64,000 nt of DNA from Macrosoma leucophasiata (Eukaryota; Arthropoda; Insecta; Lepidoptera; Hedylidae), in the NCBI GenBank assembly GCA_036365455.1, contig JAWQUS010000030.1, positions 20,604,001 to 20,668,000 of the forward strand, in the 5' to 3' direction. Every line of letters starts with the position of its first letter. The first letter of the stretch is position 1. This document shows positions 19,991 to 30,330 of this stretch, in pieces. Position numbers and translations under genes: made by a program. Below the pieces are notes generated by a model. That model had not been told where the DNA came from, did not search any database, and saw nothing but the letters and a program-made list of their open reading frames with translations.

Positions 19991-20480
19991 TTTATCTTAT
20001 GCGGTGCGTTATTTATCGATATATTTTATCATAAATATCGCTATATTGATAAACATTCCATTTAGCACAGCCCTAGGGCCGGTCGAGAGGATTTTCGTTA
20101 ACGACTTAAAAATACCCATCACCATTCTCAAGTTCTTCCCTTTGTAATACCTTTATAATTTGTGTATTGTTTAGTAACGAGCTTTTAAGGCTGTTGGGGT
20201 GTTTGGGAAATAATGAGACGAGACAAGTACTTAAATTAGATCGATTGTAACGATGAGATTTCCCTTCGTTATGGTGATTTGAAGCGCGCATGGCTCCATG
20301 GCTATAATTTTGAGTGTGGACTGTAGGTTTTGATGGCGTTTAGGACTAAATCAAGAAATGAAAAAATACACACTTTCACTAGCACTGATTTTTATTGCGA
20401 CTGACATTAAAAAAAAGGCATAGCCAATACCATAGACATAAATAAGTATAATAATGGCCAGTACTGAATACAATCCGAAC
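19991..20480. other. Unassigned sequence
   Basis: No gene or repeat was recognised. Confidence 0.45.
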
Positions 20481-20487
20481 AGCTAGT

Positions 20488-20507
20488 GTAGATCGAGAGC
20501 GATCTAC
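20488..20507. repeat. 8-bp hairpin GTAGATCG/CGATCTAC
   Basis: GTAGATCG, AGAG, CGATCTAC, followed by TCGG. The same stem with loop TAAG is at 45692-45711. It could be a Helitron-type terminal hairpin, but no CTRR end follows clearly. Confidence 0.45.
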
Positions 20508-20567
20508 TCGGTTAAGCGATACGGGCGCGGTCGGGTGTGTGATGGCTGACCGCTAGTGGCAAATTCA

Positions 20568-20637
20568 AATGCGCGTTTCCGTGCTTCGGAGGGCATGTTA
20601 AGCTATACGACCGACTGGTCAGCTGGCAGTACGACCC
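20568..20637 (+). mobile_element. LINE 3' UTR fragment
   Basis: CCGTGCTTCGGAGGGCATGT, then TAAGCTATACGA, resembles the GTGCTTCGGAGGGCACGTTA motif of a common moth LINE 3' UTR. I believe its end is represented at 27741-27850. Confidence 0.45.
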
Positions 20638-20735
20638 GGTAATTTCTGACAAAGAGGCATAACTCTTAGCCCTCACGAATACAGTATAATTTATCATAGA
20701 TGTTAACTGTATGTTTGTTTGAAAACAAAACATAT
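20638..20735 (+). mobile_element. A-element 3' fragment, diverged
   Basis: GGTAATTTCTGACAAAGAGG, CATAACTCTTAGCCCTCA and GATGTTAACTGTATGTTTG preserve the family order. Confidence 0.55.
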
Positions 20736-20739
20736 TAAT

Positions 20740-21024
20740 AATGCTGTCTTTTATTTTAAGATCAATTTGAAACCAAGATATAGTCTTCGATGACCCTTAT
20801 AAGCGATGACCCCGAGATAAAAGGTCTGCAGAGGTCTTTGTTTAAAATATTTATGCAAGGAGAAAAAATTAAACCTCAAATATCATCGAGATACGAAAAA
20901 CATTGCTTTGTTTGTGATGTCATAAAATATTGAGGTACTTATACAAATATACTTTGGTTTCTTTGTCCATAATATGACGTCTAGTTTTTAATCGAATTAA
21001 AAAAGCAAATGTTCTCGACCTTTA
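20740..21024. other. Unassigned sequence
   Basis: AT-rich with nothing recognised. Confidence 0.45.
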
Positions 21025-22366
21025 GGGGAAAGTGGGGGAAACACGAACGCGGGGTAATTCCGAATGTAACGGTTCCAATATGTTAGAAATAGATAGTCAT
21101 ATTTTGCTTGTACTCATCTTGAAGACCACGCCGCAAGTAGTGCCAGTCACAGACACGAGAAGTACGGACGCACTCTGGGGTCTAGGTACGGAATTTCAAT
21201 TATTTTGTATGATTTTGATCTAAGTTTCTCGTGAATATAACTTGATGTAGCTTTATTTCTACCAACAATAGCAATTTGACTTTTCTGTACGAGAATACTC
21301 ACATATTATCGAGTAAAATGACAACTACACTGAAGGCAAAAGGAACATAATCTAAAATATTTTTTGTCTAATCAGTTGTTTCTATACTAAGGGGTAATGG
21401 CGAACAGGACATGTGGGGCAATCTCGAACGTTTGGCATTACCCCTTCATTTCTTCTTCGTTAATTATTCGTTCATTTTTTATTATTGTTTTAGATGCCTC
21501 GTAATTATATTAGAAAAACTGAAACAATATGAAAATAAAAATTAAAAGTCATCAGTTTCTTTATTAGAAATCGTAAAACTGCCTATTAAAATATCTAAGC
21601 ACAATATCAGGATGAGAAAATCGAATATTGTGAAAAGCACACCTGTAAAAGACCAACTTGAACACAAAGAAAATAGAAAGCGTGCAAAAGAAGAATAAAT
21701 CAAAAAGAAAGTTGTAAAAACACAAAATAAAATATTAAAATAATTAGACTGAAGCTTGATGAAAAAATATTTATAAACACTAAAAGGCTATTAAATTTTA
21801 TCAATAATATCAAAAGCTTTAATGATTCTGCACCAAGAAAGAGAAGAAAAGAAAAAGGACAAAAAGAAAATGATGATTTCTATTGTATTTTTTGTAAAAT
21901 AAAAATACATATAATTCACATATAATATTTAATTTATCAATAATATCAAAGGCTTTATTAATTATTCGGCATCAAAAGAGAGAAGAAAAGAAAAATAACT
22001 AAAAGAAAATGATGGTCTCCCCGATGAAGATTGGTTAAGTGCTACGTTTGTGAAAATTGAGCTCACGAGAAATGCACAGATGGACAGTCAACATCGGCGG
22101 GGTATAAATGTGATCTCTTTCGTAATTAACACAATATATGTTAGTTCGCAATTACCCCACCTGGTGTTCGTGTTTACTACTTTAACACTAAGGGTTTTGT
22201 TTTTCTTTTTTAATGTTACGTTTTAGTGAAAAAATATATACTTTTATTATTTAATTAGTTACATGGATAAATAAACTTGATTATTAAGCAAATAAAGAAA
22301 CGTATCTTAATTTCACTGTTTTATTTAAGTTTATCCTTAGGTGTTCGTGTTTCCCCCACTTTCCCC
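21025..22366 (+). pseudogene. Internally deleted pogo/Tigger-like DNA transposon
   Basis: 24-bp perfect terminal inverted repeats begin GGGGAAAGTGGGGGAAACAC and are flanked by TTA on both sides (21022-21024, 22367-22369). A start at 21494, just after TTTTAG, encodes MPRNYIRKT, the usual N-terminus of pogo-like transposases in insects. A stop follows after 12 codons. Near the other end, ENDDFYCIFCK (about 21867-21900) and, in another frame, KCYVCEN then AHEKCTDG and YKCDLF (about 22036-22130) look like the C-terminal zinc-binding region. The catalytic core is gone. The A-rich interior holds a diverged duplication (21797-21870 and 21935-22015). Pogo elements normally use TA, so the target length is uncertain. 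Confidence 0.7.
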
Positions 22367-22410
22367 TTAATGCTGCTTGTTTACGAAAAAAACTTACTAA
22401 AAGCTTGAAA

Positions 22411-22650
22411 CAATACCTAATTTACTTGCCGCTAAATGGTAGTGTTCAGCACTATCGTGTTCCGGTTAGGTGGTAATGTACGGCCCAGTAATTTCCGGCA
22501 CAGAGGCATAACACCTTAGGCCTCAGGAGTGGTAACGCATCTGCATTTTGACCTTGGTCTTTGTGTGTCTATAGGCTACAGTCATCACTTAACATCAATG
22601 TGAACTGCATGCTAGTTTGCTACTTCCAAACCATAATTTTTTTTTTTTTA
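22411..22650 (+). mobile_element. A-element, 5' truncated
   Basis: It begins inside the family at TACCTAATTTACTTGCCGC and continues to the tail, where the usual ACATAAAA is CCATAATTTTTTTTTT. Confidence 0.85.
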
Positions 22651-22796
22651 AATACATATCTACGAAAAACATCGCCCTCCTTCTAGCTCAGACGGTTAAA
22701 AAGTTGCAAAAAGTCTGCCACTCAACTATCATCATATTTAGATAAATAAACAAAATCTGCAAGCCATGTATAATTGATGCTTTCTTCACATTGACG

Positions 22797-23000
22797 ACCC
22801 GGTTAGCTCAGCGGTGTGAGATGACCGTTTGATTCGAAGGGTCGCGGGTTCGATCCCCGCACCGGGACAAATATTTGTATGGCCTACAGATATTAGTTGG
22901 GTGTTTGTGTATGTGTTGTATGTGTACAACGGCACCCACGACACAGGTTTATAAATACTGTGGGGCTGTGAGTGTAAGCGTACTTTAGCGTACTTTACAT
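22797..23000 (+). mobile_element. C-SINE, tRNA-derived
   Basis: The head is ACCCGGTTAGCTCAGCGGTG; box B, GGTTCGATCCC, is followed by GCACCGGGAC, which pairs with the 5' CCCGGT. The tRNA-unrelated body has AAATATTTGTATGGCCTACA, CACCCACGACACAGG and GGGGCTGTGAGTGTAAGCG. Reverse copies are at 34318 and 38538. The anticodon arm does not form a standard 5-bp stem with a 7-base loop. Confidence 0.85.
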
Positions 23001-23970
23001 CACAATAATTATTTGCCATCATCTATTTTAAGCCCGTTTGCAACTTTGTTCACATATAAAAAGAACATAAACAGGTCTCATTATAACCGAGAAACAGGTA
23101 AAGATAATGATAAGCAAGCCGACAGACAGACAGGATGAGCTAGGGAGAGTGGAGATAAAGGCACGGCAAACAGTGCGCGTGGGCGGGCAGCGTTTGAACT
23201 ACTTATCTACAGACAAAGACGAGATAATTTTTAGTTTCGGTGTATGTACTTCGTGGGATACGCCGCCGTTAAGAGTTCTGTTAAATTGAAGTGACCCTGA
23301 CTTCATGATTTAATGTATTTTATAAAGGAGATGTTGCGGACTCGGCTCTGGTTCGTACACTACCTCAAAAAAATGGGTAAATTAAAGAAGAATCCGAAAA
23401 AAATACAATTAATTTATTCAAGAATTTATTTTAGAGTTACAACCACATTTAATCAAAACGATTTTATCATTTTCAACCATGTTCAACATTTCGGCGATAC
23501 AGCCGACGCTTGGGATAGTACCTACCTATGTAGATAAAAAAACGAATGCTCTCTGTATGTTACTAGTGCATCACATATTATCAAAAAAACAATGTATCGA
23601 ATCGATCAATTTAAAAAAGTTCCTATGTTTTTTTAAATTGGAGGTCGATTAGTATAGTATTAACACATAAAATCAATTTCGATAGTATTTAGAAATTATT
23701 ACTTTTTTCTCCAAGTAGGTACTATAACATCGAAAAAACAATTTAAAAAATGAATGACGTGTTGGTTTTGAATTGCAATTCTAACTGCAAATAATGTTTT
23801 GTAACTGCAAACAAAGCTAAATAAGTGAAAATATGCAGTAAAAAAACATTTTTAAATTGATGAATGATATTGTGTTCAATATATGGCCGGAGGTTCATAC
23901 ATTTTTGCAACATACCTCCTTTATTCCTTGAATCTGAGGATCAATATAAGCCAAGCACTGGAAGAGTATT
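23001..23970. other. Unassigned AT-rich sequence
   Basis: No gene recognised; the short frames are unremarkable. Confidence 0.45.
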
Positions 23971-24149
23971 TCTACTAATCTTAATATACATACATCACGT
24001 GTCACGGTGTTTGTCCGCGATGGACTCCTAAACTACTTATTAACCGATTTTAATTAAATTTGTACACCGTGTGCAGTTTGATCCAACTTAACAGATAGGA
24101 TAGCTTGTCACACTATGACTAATAGGAGAAGCCGGGGCGAGCCGCTAGT
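23971..24149 (+). mobile_element. Short non-autonomous Helitron
   Basis: It starts TCTACTAATCTTAATATACA, contains CTCCTAAACTACTTATTAAC then CGATTTTAATT, and ends GAAGCCGGGGCGAGCCGCTA then GT. Confidence 0.7.
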
Positions 24150-24356
24150 AGTAGGTATTATAAAGAGGTAAAGTTTGTAACTTTGATTGTTTGTGTGTTT
24201 GTATGGATAATCTTCGGAAATGCTGAACCGATCATGAAAATATTTCACAATTAAATATCTACACTATTTACGAGTGCTATAGGCTATATTTTTTTATGAT
24301 AGTACCTAGCAATGTAGGTAACATTGCACACGTGCGAAGCCGGGGCGGATCGCATG
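24150..24356 (+). mobile_element. Helitron, second copy in tandem
   Basis: TATTATAAAGAGGTAAAGTT, TGTAACTTTGATTG, GAACCGATCATGAAAATATT and GTGCGAAGCCGGGGCGGATC identify the family. The terminal CTAGT is changed to GCATGT. It follows the previous Helitron immediately. Confidence 0.7.
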
Positions 24357-24455
24357 TTTATTATAAAGTAGTTCATTAATAAACTTCACACTAGGGAAGC
24401 TTGTATCGTGACTTACTTACGATCATTCATAAGTTGATATTCCGCATAAGTCTTA

Positions 24456-24601
24456 CCCCCTTATTCATAAACGTACATTAGAAACGTTTTAGCTATAGAA
24501 TGCTTTGTCTTTGTCAGTTGCATTTTCAAATGTGTAGGATAGAAAAAGACAAAGTAGAGATTAGCAACACTTTAGCTAAAATACGTTTTTGAATAAGGGG
24601 G
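24456..24601. mobile_element. 146-bp MITE with TTA target duplication
   Basis: The ends CCCCCTTATTCATAAACGT and ACGTTTTTGAATAAGGGGG are inverted, with TTA at 24453-24455 and 24602-24604. A three-base TTA duplication fits PIF/Harbinger. Inner sequences (CTTTGTCTTTGTC and GACAAAG) are also partly inverted. Confidence 0.75.
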
Positions 24602-24708
24602 TTAATCTATTCGTGGTTATTATTTAAAGATGCATTCAAATTTCTCCATAATAACTTAACGATCTTAAGGCTAGGAGCATTATAATATACTTACTTATTG
24701 CCACTTGC

Positions 24709-24855
24709 CCCGGGTTGCACCACGATATTTGTTAATGTTAAAGTTATTCTAAGATTTCACATCCTTAACTTAAAGGAAATTTGTTAAAGTTAAGGATGTG
24801 AAATGTTACAATAACTTTAACTTTAACAAAATTAAATATCGTGTTGCAACCCAGG
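24709..24855. mobile_element. Hairpin MITE with arms of about 65 bp
   Basis: The left arm begins CCGGGTTGCACCACGATATT and the right arm ends AATATCGTGTTGCAACCCAG. In the middle, CACATCCTTAACTT faces AAGTTAAGGATGTG. Almost the whole element is an inverted repeat with no coding capacity. Confidence 0.8.
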
Positions 24856-24885
24856 CTTAGTAATGTTCAAATATGTTTTATGTAT

Positions 24886-25212
24886 CTTCACGCCAGGTCT
24901 CTAACGGGGTAGGCAGAGAGTGTAGAGCGCCAGATATCCCGGCCCTGACAAACCTCTCGTGCCTCGTCTACCTTCATCATTCTCTTCATACATGCACGCC
25001 GATTCCTAAGACTTTTGACACCACCATCAGACAGAACTCGACCTATTTGGTCATGGTAGGTCAGTCTTGGTCTTCCTGGGCCTCTGCAACCATCCACATT
25101 CGCATTGTATATCTGTTTAGTCATTCGCTCGTTCGACATTCTTTCTATATGCCCGAACCATCGGAGCATGCCTTTTTTCATTTTTACACCGATACTATCA
25201 TTCACACAAAGC
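24886..25212 (-). pseudogene. RTE-type LINE, C-terminal ORF end and 3' tail
   Basis: The minus-strand frame reads MLRWFGHIERMSNERM, then GCRGPGRPRLTYHDQIGR, then VCQGRDIWRSTLSAYPVRDL and a stop. This is the end of an RTE-type LINE protein after the reverse transcriptase. The 3' end is CCTACCCCGTTAGAGACCTG, then GCGTGAAG. Confidence 0.85.
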
Positions 25213-25679
25213 CTCTTTCTTACATCTTCATTACGAACGCGATCGGTATGGTTGTTTAAGGAACAATATCTAAAACCAAGTCACAACGTGTGTACGAGCA
25301 GAGAACAAACTAGCAAACAGTTAACGGGGTGACTGTTTATCCAACTGCAAGTCAAGTTCGTACCTCCTGTGTCTCTTTGTTTCCACAAACATTCCACATC
25401 AAAATTAGCACTGCACGGATTTTTATTATTTTTCCCCCTTTTCTTTTTGATGGGCCAAAACGTATTTGATACAGTTTGTCGTGTACGGTACCTATCATTT
25501 TCAAAAAATCTGCAAAATCTGTAGATTACATCTTGAACAAAGAAAACTGGAGAAAAGAAATGCCTTAAGGTAACTTGATCAATAATCTTAATAACTATGC
25601 AAGCAATATCGAAAACATGATTTTGTTTTCATTTCTTGAAATTGCGTTGGATTGAAATTACCTTTGAAACCAGTATTTT
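25213..25679. other. Unassigned sequence
   Basis: Nothing recognised. Confidence 0.45.
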
Positions 25680-25957
25680 TCTGGTGGTAGAGCTCCAGTG
25701 ACGGAGCTCGCGGGCGTAGGTACCACCGCATTAAATAATATAAAATGCCTTGCCGCTAAATGGTAGTGTTCAGCACTATCGTATTCCGGCCAGGTGGTAA
25801 TGCATGGCCCTGTAATTTCCGGCACAGGGGCATAACACCTGAGGCCTCAGGAATGGTAACGCATCTGTATTTTGACCTTGGTCTTGGTCTGCAGTCATCA
25901 CTTAACATCAATGTGAACTGCATGCTTGTTCGTCACTTCTCTTACATAAAAAAAAGT
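25680..25957 (+). mobile_element. A-element, full length
   Basis: Both ends are present. The GTGTGGGTGTCTATAGG step is deleted near 25886. Confidence 0.9.
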
Positions 25958-26046
25958 TGAAACTATTAATTCTATTAACCAGCATAAGGTATCCAAAAAA
26001 TGATAAAGTTTACTTACGTAGGTTTTAAAGTACAATTTCTAGTTTA

Positions 26047-26294
26047 ACAGCTCGAGGGTCAGCGCGTAGACACCACCCCATTATCAGAATCTAATCTAGG
26101 TATCTAATTAGGTGGTAATGTATGGCCCCATAATGACTATCACAGAAACATAAATAACACATAAGTTCTCAGAGATGGCAACGCATCTGCATTTTGGCCT
26201 CTGGTCTTTGTATTAGTGTCTATAGGCTGCAGTTATCATTAAACATCAATATGAACTGCATGCCTGTTTGCCACCTTCATTACATGAAAAAAAA
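26047..26294 (+). mobile_element. A-element, second subfamily, 5' end missing
   Basis: It begins at CTCGAGGGTCAGCGCGTAG. Marks include GTATGGCCCCATAATGACTA then TCACAG. It ends TTCATTACATGAAAAAAAAC. It lies about 90 bp after the previous copy in the same orientation. Confidence 0.8.
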
Positions 26295-26562
26295 CGTTTG
26301 GTTTGAACTCAAATAACATGACATGTTTGTTAAGATTTCGTATTTCGCTAAGAGCACAGTAATTATAGAGTTTGGAGTTTTGGCGGGAACCTTGAAAGAG
26401 GCGTATGGTGCTCTTATTTTATTTCATTTTCTTGGTGTATTTTTAAGTTATATTGAATAAAATTGGTGGCATTTTGTTTGATATCGATTTATTACAGTGC
26501 CCGTGTATAGTGAAATAGAATAACAGTGCGAAAACACGACCTTTCAGGTTGCCTCCAAAACT
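26295..26562. other. Unassigned sequence
   Basis: No gene or repeat was recognised. Confidence 0.4.
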
Positions 26563-26785
26563 TCATTGTAAATGTTTTGGTAAAGTAGCCATCGCTTTAC
26601 TCGAATAACTTGATTGTAACTCACTTAACTGACAAATTATACTTGATAACTTATGTACTTGATACTTACATATTATACTTGATGACTATATTATACTAAC
26701 TTTTACGCTGCTTAAATAAATACGAAATATCGTTTTACTTGACACTGGCAATATGCGTAATAGCGATGCCAAAATAAAAAAAATA
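26563..26785 (+). repeat. Dispersed direct repeat, copy 1 of 2
   Basis: It shares ACTTCATTGTAAATGTTTTG, GTAGCCATCGCTTTACTCGA, TTTTTACGCTGCTTA-like, AAATATCGTTTTACTTGACA and GTAATAGCGATGCCA with 29565-29745, in the same order and strand. Confidence 0.75.
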
Positions 26786-27218
26786 ATAATAAAAAATAAA
26801 AATATAGAGTTACTGATATAGTAATTAACAGTTGTGTACAATATCTCGTTTTTCAATAGTGGTAAACAGCATCTGCTTCGTATCCAACAGAACTGCCAAC
26901 ACCTTTGCGTACGCACATTGAAGGTATTGTTATAGAATCAGATGCTAGCAGCCGTTCGTGATGCAACATGCGTACAAATTACAAATACAGCATCTGCACA
27001 TCTCAAATTGCAGTTTCCAATATAAATTGCATAAGGTATGATCTATTTCAAATATTCTTAGAAGAGATAGGCACAGGTACACATAATTCTATGCATCCCT
27101 ACATACATATGACCCGCACATTTTAAATGATGAATGTGCCAAGCCAAACTACGAGGTCCAAAGTCTAAGTACTAATACTGAAATCGGTTTTTTATCGCTG
27201 TGGGAAAAAATCTAGTAA
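26786..27218. other. Unassigned sequence
   Basis: AT-rich; nothing recognised. Confidence 0.4.
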
Positions 27219-27548
27219 TCTATACAAATAAATAAAATTGAAGTGTCTGTTTGTAGTATAAAAATAACCGCTTTTTACATAATGCATACGTATGTATACA
27301 CGGTACATATACCAAAACATTTTTTTTTTACATTTTTTGTCTGTCTGTCTGTCTCTCTGTCTGTGTGTTTGGCGGGGCTAATCTTGGGAGCGGCTTGACC
27401 GATTTTGACGGGACTTTCACTGGCACATAGCTTATGTAATAAGGAGTAACTAAGGCTACTTTTATACTAGCTGCACCCATGACTTCCTCCGGGTAGATAC
27501 TAAACAATCATACATTTTCACGCGGACCAAGACGCGGGCACAGCTATT
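27219..27548 (+). mobile_element. Non-autonomous Helitron
   Basis: It starts TCTATACAAATAAATAAAAT and contains a GTCTGTCTGTCTGTCTC run, GGAGCGGCTTGACCGATTTT and TGCACCCATGACTTCCTCCG. It ends GACGCGGGCACAGCTATT, where the usual CTAGT has changed. Confidence 0.6.
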
Positions 27549-27740
27549 AAATCTAATAATAATCTAGTATTAATCTAAGTTTATTAAGATGTATTTTCCG
27601 ATCCAGGGATCAAAGCGACTCGAGACCTCAGCCAAAATAATGATTTCCATATATTTACCTAGTTACATAAACATTTCAATATTTAAAACCGCCACATGTA
27701 AATCCCGCCTCCTACAATTTTTTTGTTTCCATTATATTTA

Positions 27741-27850
27741 CAGTGGGTCGGCTACCAACCCGCATTGAAGCAGCGTAGTGGAGTAAGCTCCAGGCCTCCT
27801 CCCAAAAAGGGGAGAGACTCGTGCCCAGCAGTGGGACATATAAAGGGATG
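27741..27850 (+). mobile_element. LINE 3' UTR end
   Basis: CGGCTACCAACCCGCATTGA, AGCAGCGTAGTGGAGTAAGC, then GTGCCCAGCAGTGGGACATA. This is a common moth LINE 3' end, recognised from memory. Its CAGCAGTGGGACATA resembles the E-element tail found 230 bp downstream. Confidence 0.6.
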
Positions 27851-27919
27851 CCTTTTTTATTATATTTACAAAAAAAAACACTCAGTATCCCTCAGTTCGT
27901 TAGACTTTTATGGTCGGGT

Positions 27920-28085
27920 ACGGCGGTGGTAAGTGTAATAACGCAAGATGGGCAGCAGCGTCCTGCAATAAAACAGCCGCCATTGCGATCGCCAATGCGT
28001 ATGCCAAGCGTGGCGATTATGGCATATCTCTCATGGAGATGGTTTGGTCCAGCAGTGGACATCTTTCGGCTGATGATGATGAGTA
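27920..28085 (+). repeat. E-element body with GATGAT tail
   Basis: AACGCAAGATGGGCAGCAGC, GCGATCGCCAATGCGTATGC, GGTCCAGCAGTGGACATCTT, then CGGCTGATGATGATGAG. It is the best-preserved 3' end of the family. The palindromic head is absent. Confidence 0.75.
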
Positions 28086-28453
28086 GGTTTCTATCACAAG
28101 CTTTCTTAACGTTCTATATTCAAATAGATTTCCAGCTGCTTATGTGGTATGCAGGTTATGGAAGTGAAAAGACCACTTCTGCCACGTTGAGGTCTGGAAT
28201 TATAGTCCTTGTCAGGGACTAACGGCCAAATACTCAAACTTCACTTGAATCTAAGTGGGATTTAAAAATCTTCTGTCTTTATAAAACACGATTATTTATT
28301 CAAACGATAGAGATAGCGCACATTTGAGCGTTGCTTAAAATTTAGTGCATATCAAGTTAGCGCTTGAGTATTCGGCCATAAGTGTTACCGACTGGGATTT
28401 TACCTTACGCACCAGCGGACAAGAAGTCTTGCGTCCAATGTAATTGAAGAAAC
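28086..28453. other. Unassigned sequence
   Basis: Nothing recognised. Confidence 0.4.
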
Positions 28454-28538
28454 TTAACCCATTCCCTGTGCCATATACCTACCATTGTGTCCATTCGCAT
28501 TATTTTATCGAATGTGTGTGGGATAGTGAACGTGTTAA
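28454..28538. mobile_element. 85-bp TTAA-bounded element
   Basis: TTAACCCATTCCCTGTGCC at the left and GGGATAGTGAACGTGTTAA at the right are partly inverted. The right end shares GTGAACGTGTTAA with the larger TTAA element at 18186-18515. Confidence 0.5.
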
Positions 28539-28939
28539 CTGACAGAATGTTTGCGAACATGAAGGTATTTTTAACCACCCTTTCAGATACAGACGTACTT
28601 TTAATATTTCAAACAAAGCCATTATGAAAACCACTACGAGCACAATAGGTTATCCAGTTAACGACATGAGTCACATTTGTTAGTTCACCTGGATTGAGGT
28701 CAATGTTGACTGGTTAGTCATTAGTGACCGCAGTTTTTCATTGTGGAACAGAACAAAGACGTATTTGTGGTAGGTCGCGTGTGTTCTAACTTACCCTCAT
28801 TAAGGGTCAATGATCATTTAGGTACCTACTATCTTGATCCGAATTCAGAGCAAAGTGCAGATTACCTTGATACTCTTTATAGCGGCAAAGACAAAGTTGT
28901 AAACAGATATGAAACATTGAAAATATCTAAAAAAAGAGC

Positions 28940-28985
28940 GGCCACGTGCTAGTCGGTCTCGCGCACGAAGGGTTCCGTACCATCA
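28940..28985 (+). repeat. Fragment of a GGGTTCCGTACC repeat
   Basis: GTGCTAGTCGGTCTCGCGCA, then CGAAGGGTTCCGTACC. Related pieces are at 30916-30935 and 47740-47785. Confidence 0.5.
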
Positions 28986-29204
28986 TTTAAAAAAGAAAAT
29001 CATGGTTGTTATATTCAAGATTGCTTAAAAATTACGTTTGTTGTATTAGCTCCCATAGCTTTAGTAGATCTTTAATAATTATTTTTATTATTTTATTATT
29101 CATTTTAAAGGATAATATACAACAAAATATTCTGTGAAAATTTGAAGCGTCTACTAGCTACCGTTATTTTAATACATTAACAAAAATACGAAAAAAAACA
29201 CATT

Positions 29205-29420
29205 TATAGTACAGTCAAGGGCAAAAATATGTATACACCACAAAGTCTCAAAAAAAGACGTCATCAAAAGTATCATAAATAAGGGAACATCAAAAGCTGC
29301 AAAAATATGTATACACTGTTTGAAAGAAAAGTATGTAAGCAACAGGGTCAATAATATGTCACCAACAATCGACGCATAAATTTAGAAACACCATGAAACT
29401 CATAAATATGTATACATCAT
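29205..29420. repeat. Repeat with three AAATATGTATACA motifs
   Basis: AAATATGTATACA occurs at 29225-29237, 29303-29315 and 29404-29416. The left edge TACAGTCAAGGGCAAAAATA resembles a Tc1-type end, but no matching right end was found. Confidence 0.45.
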
Positions 29421-29487
29421 TAAAGTCAACAATGTCAACAATACGCAAGACTGCGTGGTTTGCTGGATATTTTTCTATATTTCTAAC

Positions 29488-29556
29488 AGAACTCAGCGTG
29501 ACTCAAAACTCTCTTTTGGTATACCACAAGGTAGTGTATTGAGACCAATACTATAT
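29488..29556 (+). pseudogene. LINE reverse transcriptase fragment
   Basis: It reads RTQRDSKLSFGIPQGSVLRP, then ILY. GIPQGSVL is the conserved motif before the catalytic box. Only 23 codons survive before a dispersed repeat begins. Confidence 0.65.
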
Positions 29557-29564
29557 CACAACAA

Positions 29565-29745
29565 AACTTCATTGTAAATGTTCTGATAAGGTAGCCATCG
29601 CTATACTCGAATTAGTGACTGTAACTCTGACTGACTCTGACTTTTACTGTTTTTACGCTGCTTATTACGAATACCAAATATCGTTTTACTTGACACAAAT
29701 ATCGTTTTACTTGGCAAAATGGGTAATAGCGATGCCACTATAGAA
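29565..29745 (+). repeat. Dispersed direct repeat, copy 2 of 2
   Basis: Partner of 26563-26785, with a short internal duplication of AAATATCGTTTTACTTG at 29678 and 29698. Confidence 0.75.
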
Positions 29746-30001
29746 AAAAAATACGCAGCAGAATTCCAGAATCATTGTTTAAAATGTACCGCATATACAG
29801 AGAATATATAACGTACAGAATAGACACTTCGACGTCCCGCCCGATTTCCCCGGCTCACCCAACCTCCCCTCTCTTTAGGCAAAGGAAGGTATTCTACAGC
29901 GAGGTTCCGTGCGCCCTAGGTTTGATAACATTCTGTATTTATTTTATTTACTTAAAAATGGTAAGTAGTTATAACGCTATTGCGTTCGGTGATAATGTAC
30001 G

Positions 30002-30206
30002 GTGAGAAAGCTCCAATGAACGAGCTCGAAGCCATGAACACCTACATGTTACCTAATTGACCTGCCAGGAACTGGTTATCGATTTTCTCCAATGTAAACC
30101 GTTATCATGTTCCGGGTAGGTTATACTGTGGTAGGGCTTCAGTGATGGAGCTCCAGGGCGTATGAGCACCACCGCATTTCCCAATTTACATTTCACTAAA
30201 TGGTAA
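30002..30206 (+). mobile_element. Two A-element 5' fragments in tandem
   Basis: The first (about 30002-30122) has GAAAGCTCCAATGAACGAGC and ATCATGTTCCGGGTAGG. The second (about 30126-30206) has GTGGTAGGGCTTCAGTGATG and CACCACCGCATTTCCCAATT. Both are diverged and lack tails. Confidence 0.6.
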
Positions 30207-30330
30207 ATACCTAAGGATAATATATTAATATATTATGTAAGCAATGTAAGTGTCAATGTTAGGGTTGCTCGAGGCGATAATTACGAAAATATACACACCG
30301 CTATATCACTATCATATTTTGAAAAAGAAA

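Noticed and set aside
22797..22868. Functional tRNA gene
   Set aside because: Acceptor and T arm are tRNA-like, but the anticodon arm is not standard and a SINE body shared with two other copies follows.
24873..25259. 128-codon plus frame
   Set aside because: It is the opposite strand of the RTE LINE end, whose minus frame has the family motifs.
28743..28952. 69-codon plus-strand frame starting GTG
   Set aside because: No ATG, no recognised family, in-frame stop just upstream, and its end runs into a common repeat. A lost exon cannot be excluded.
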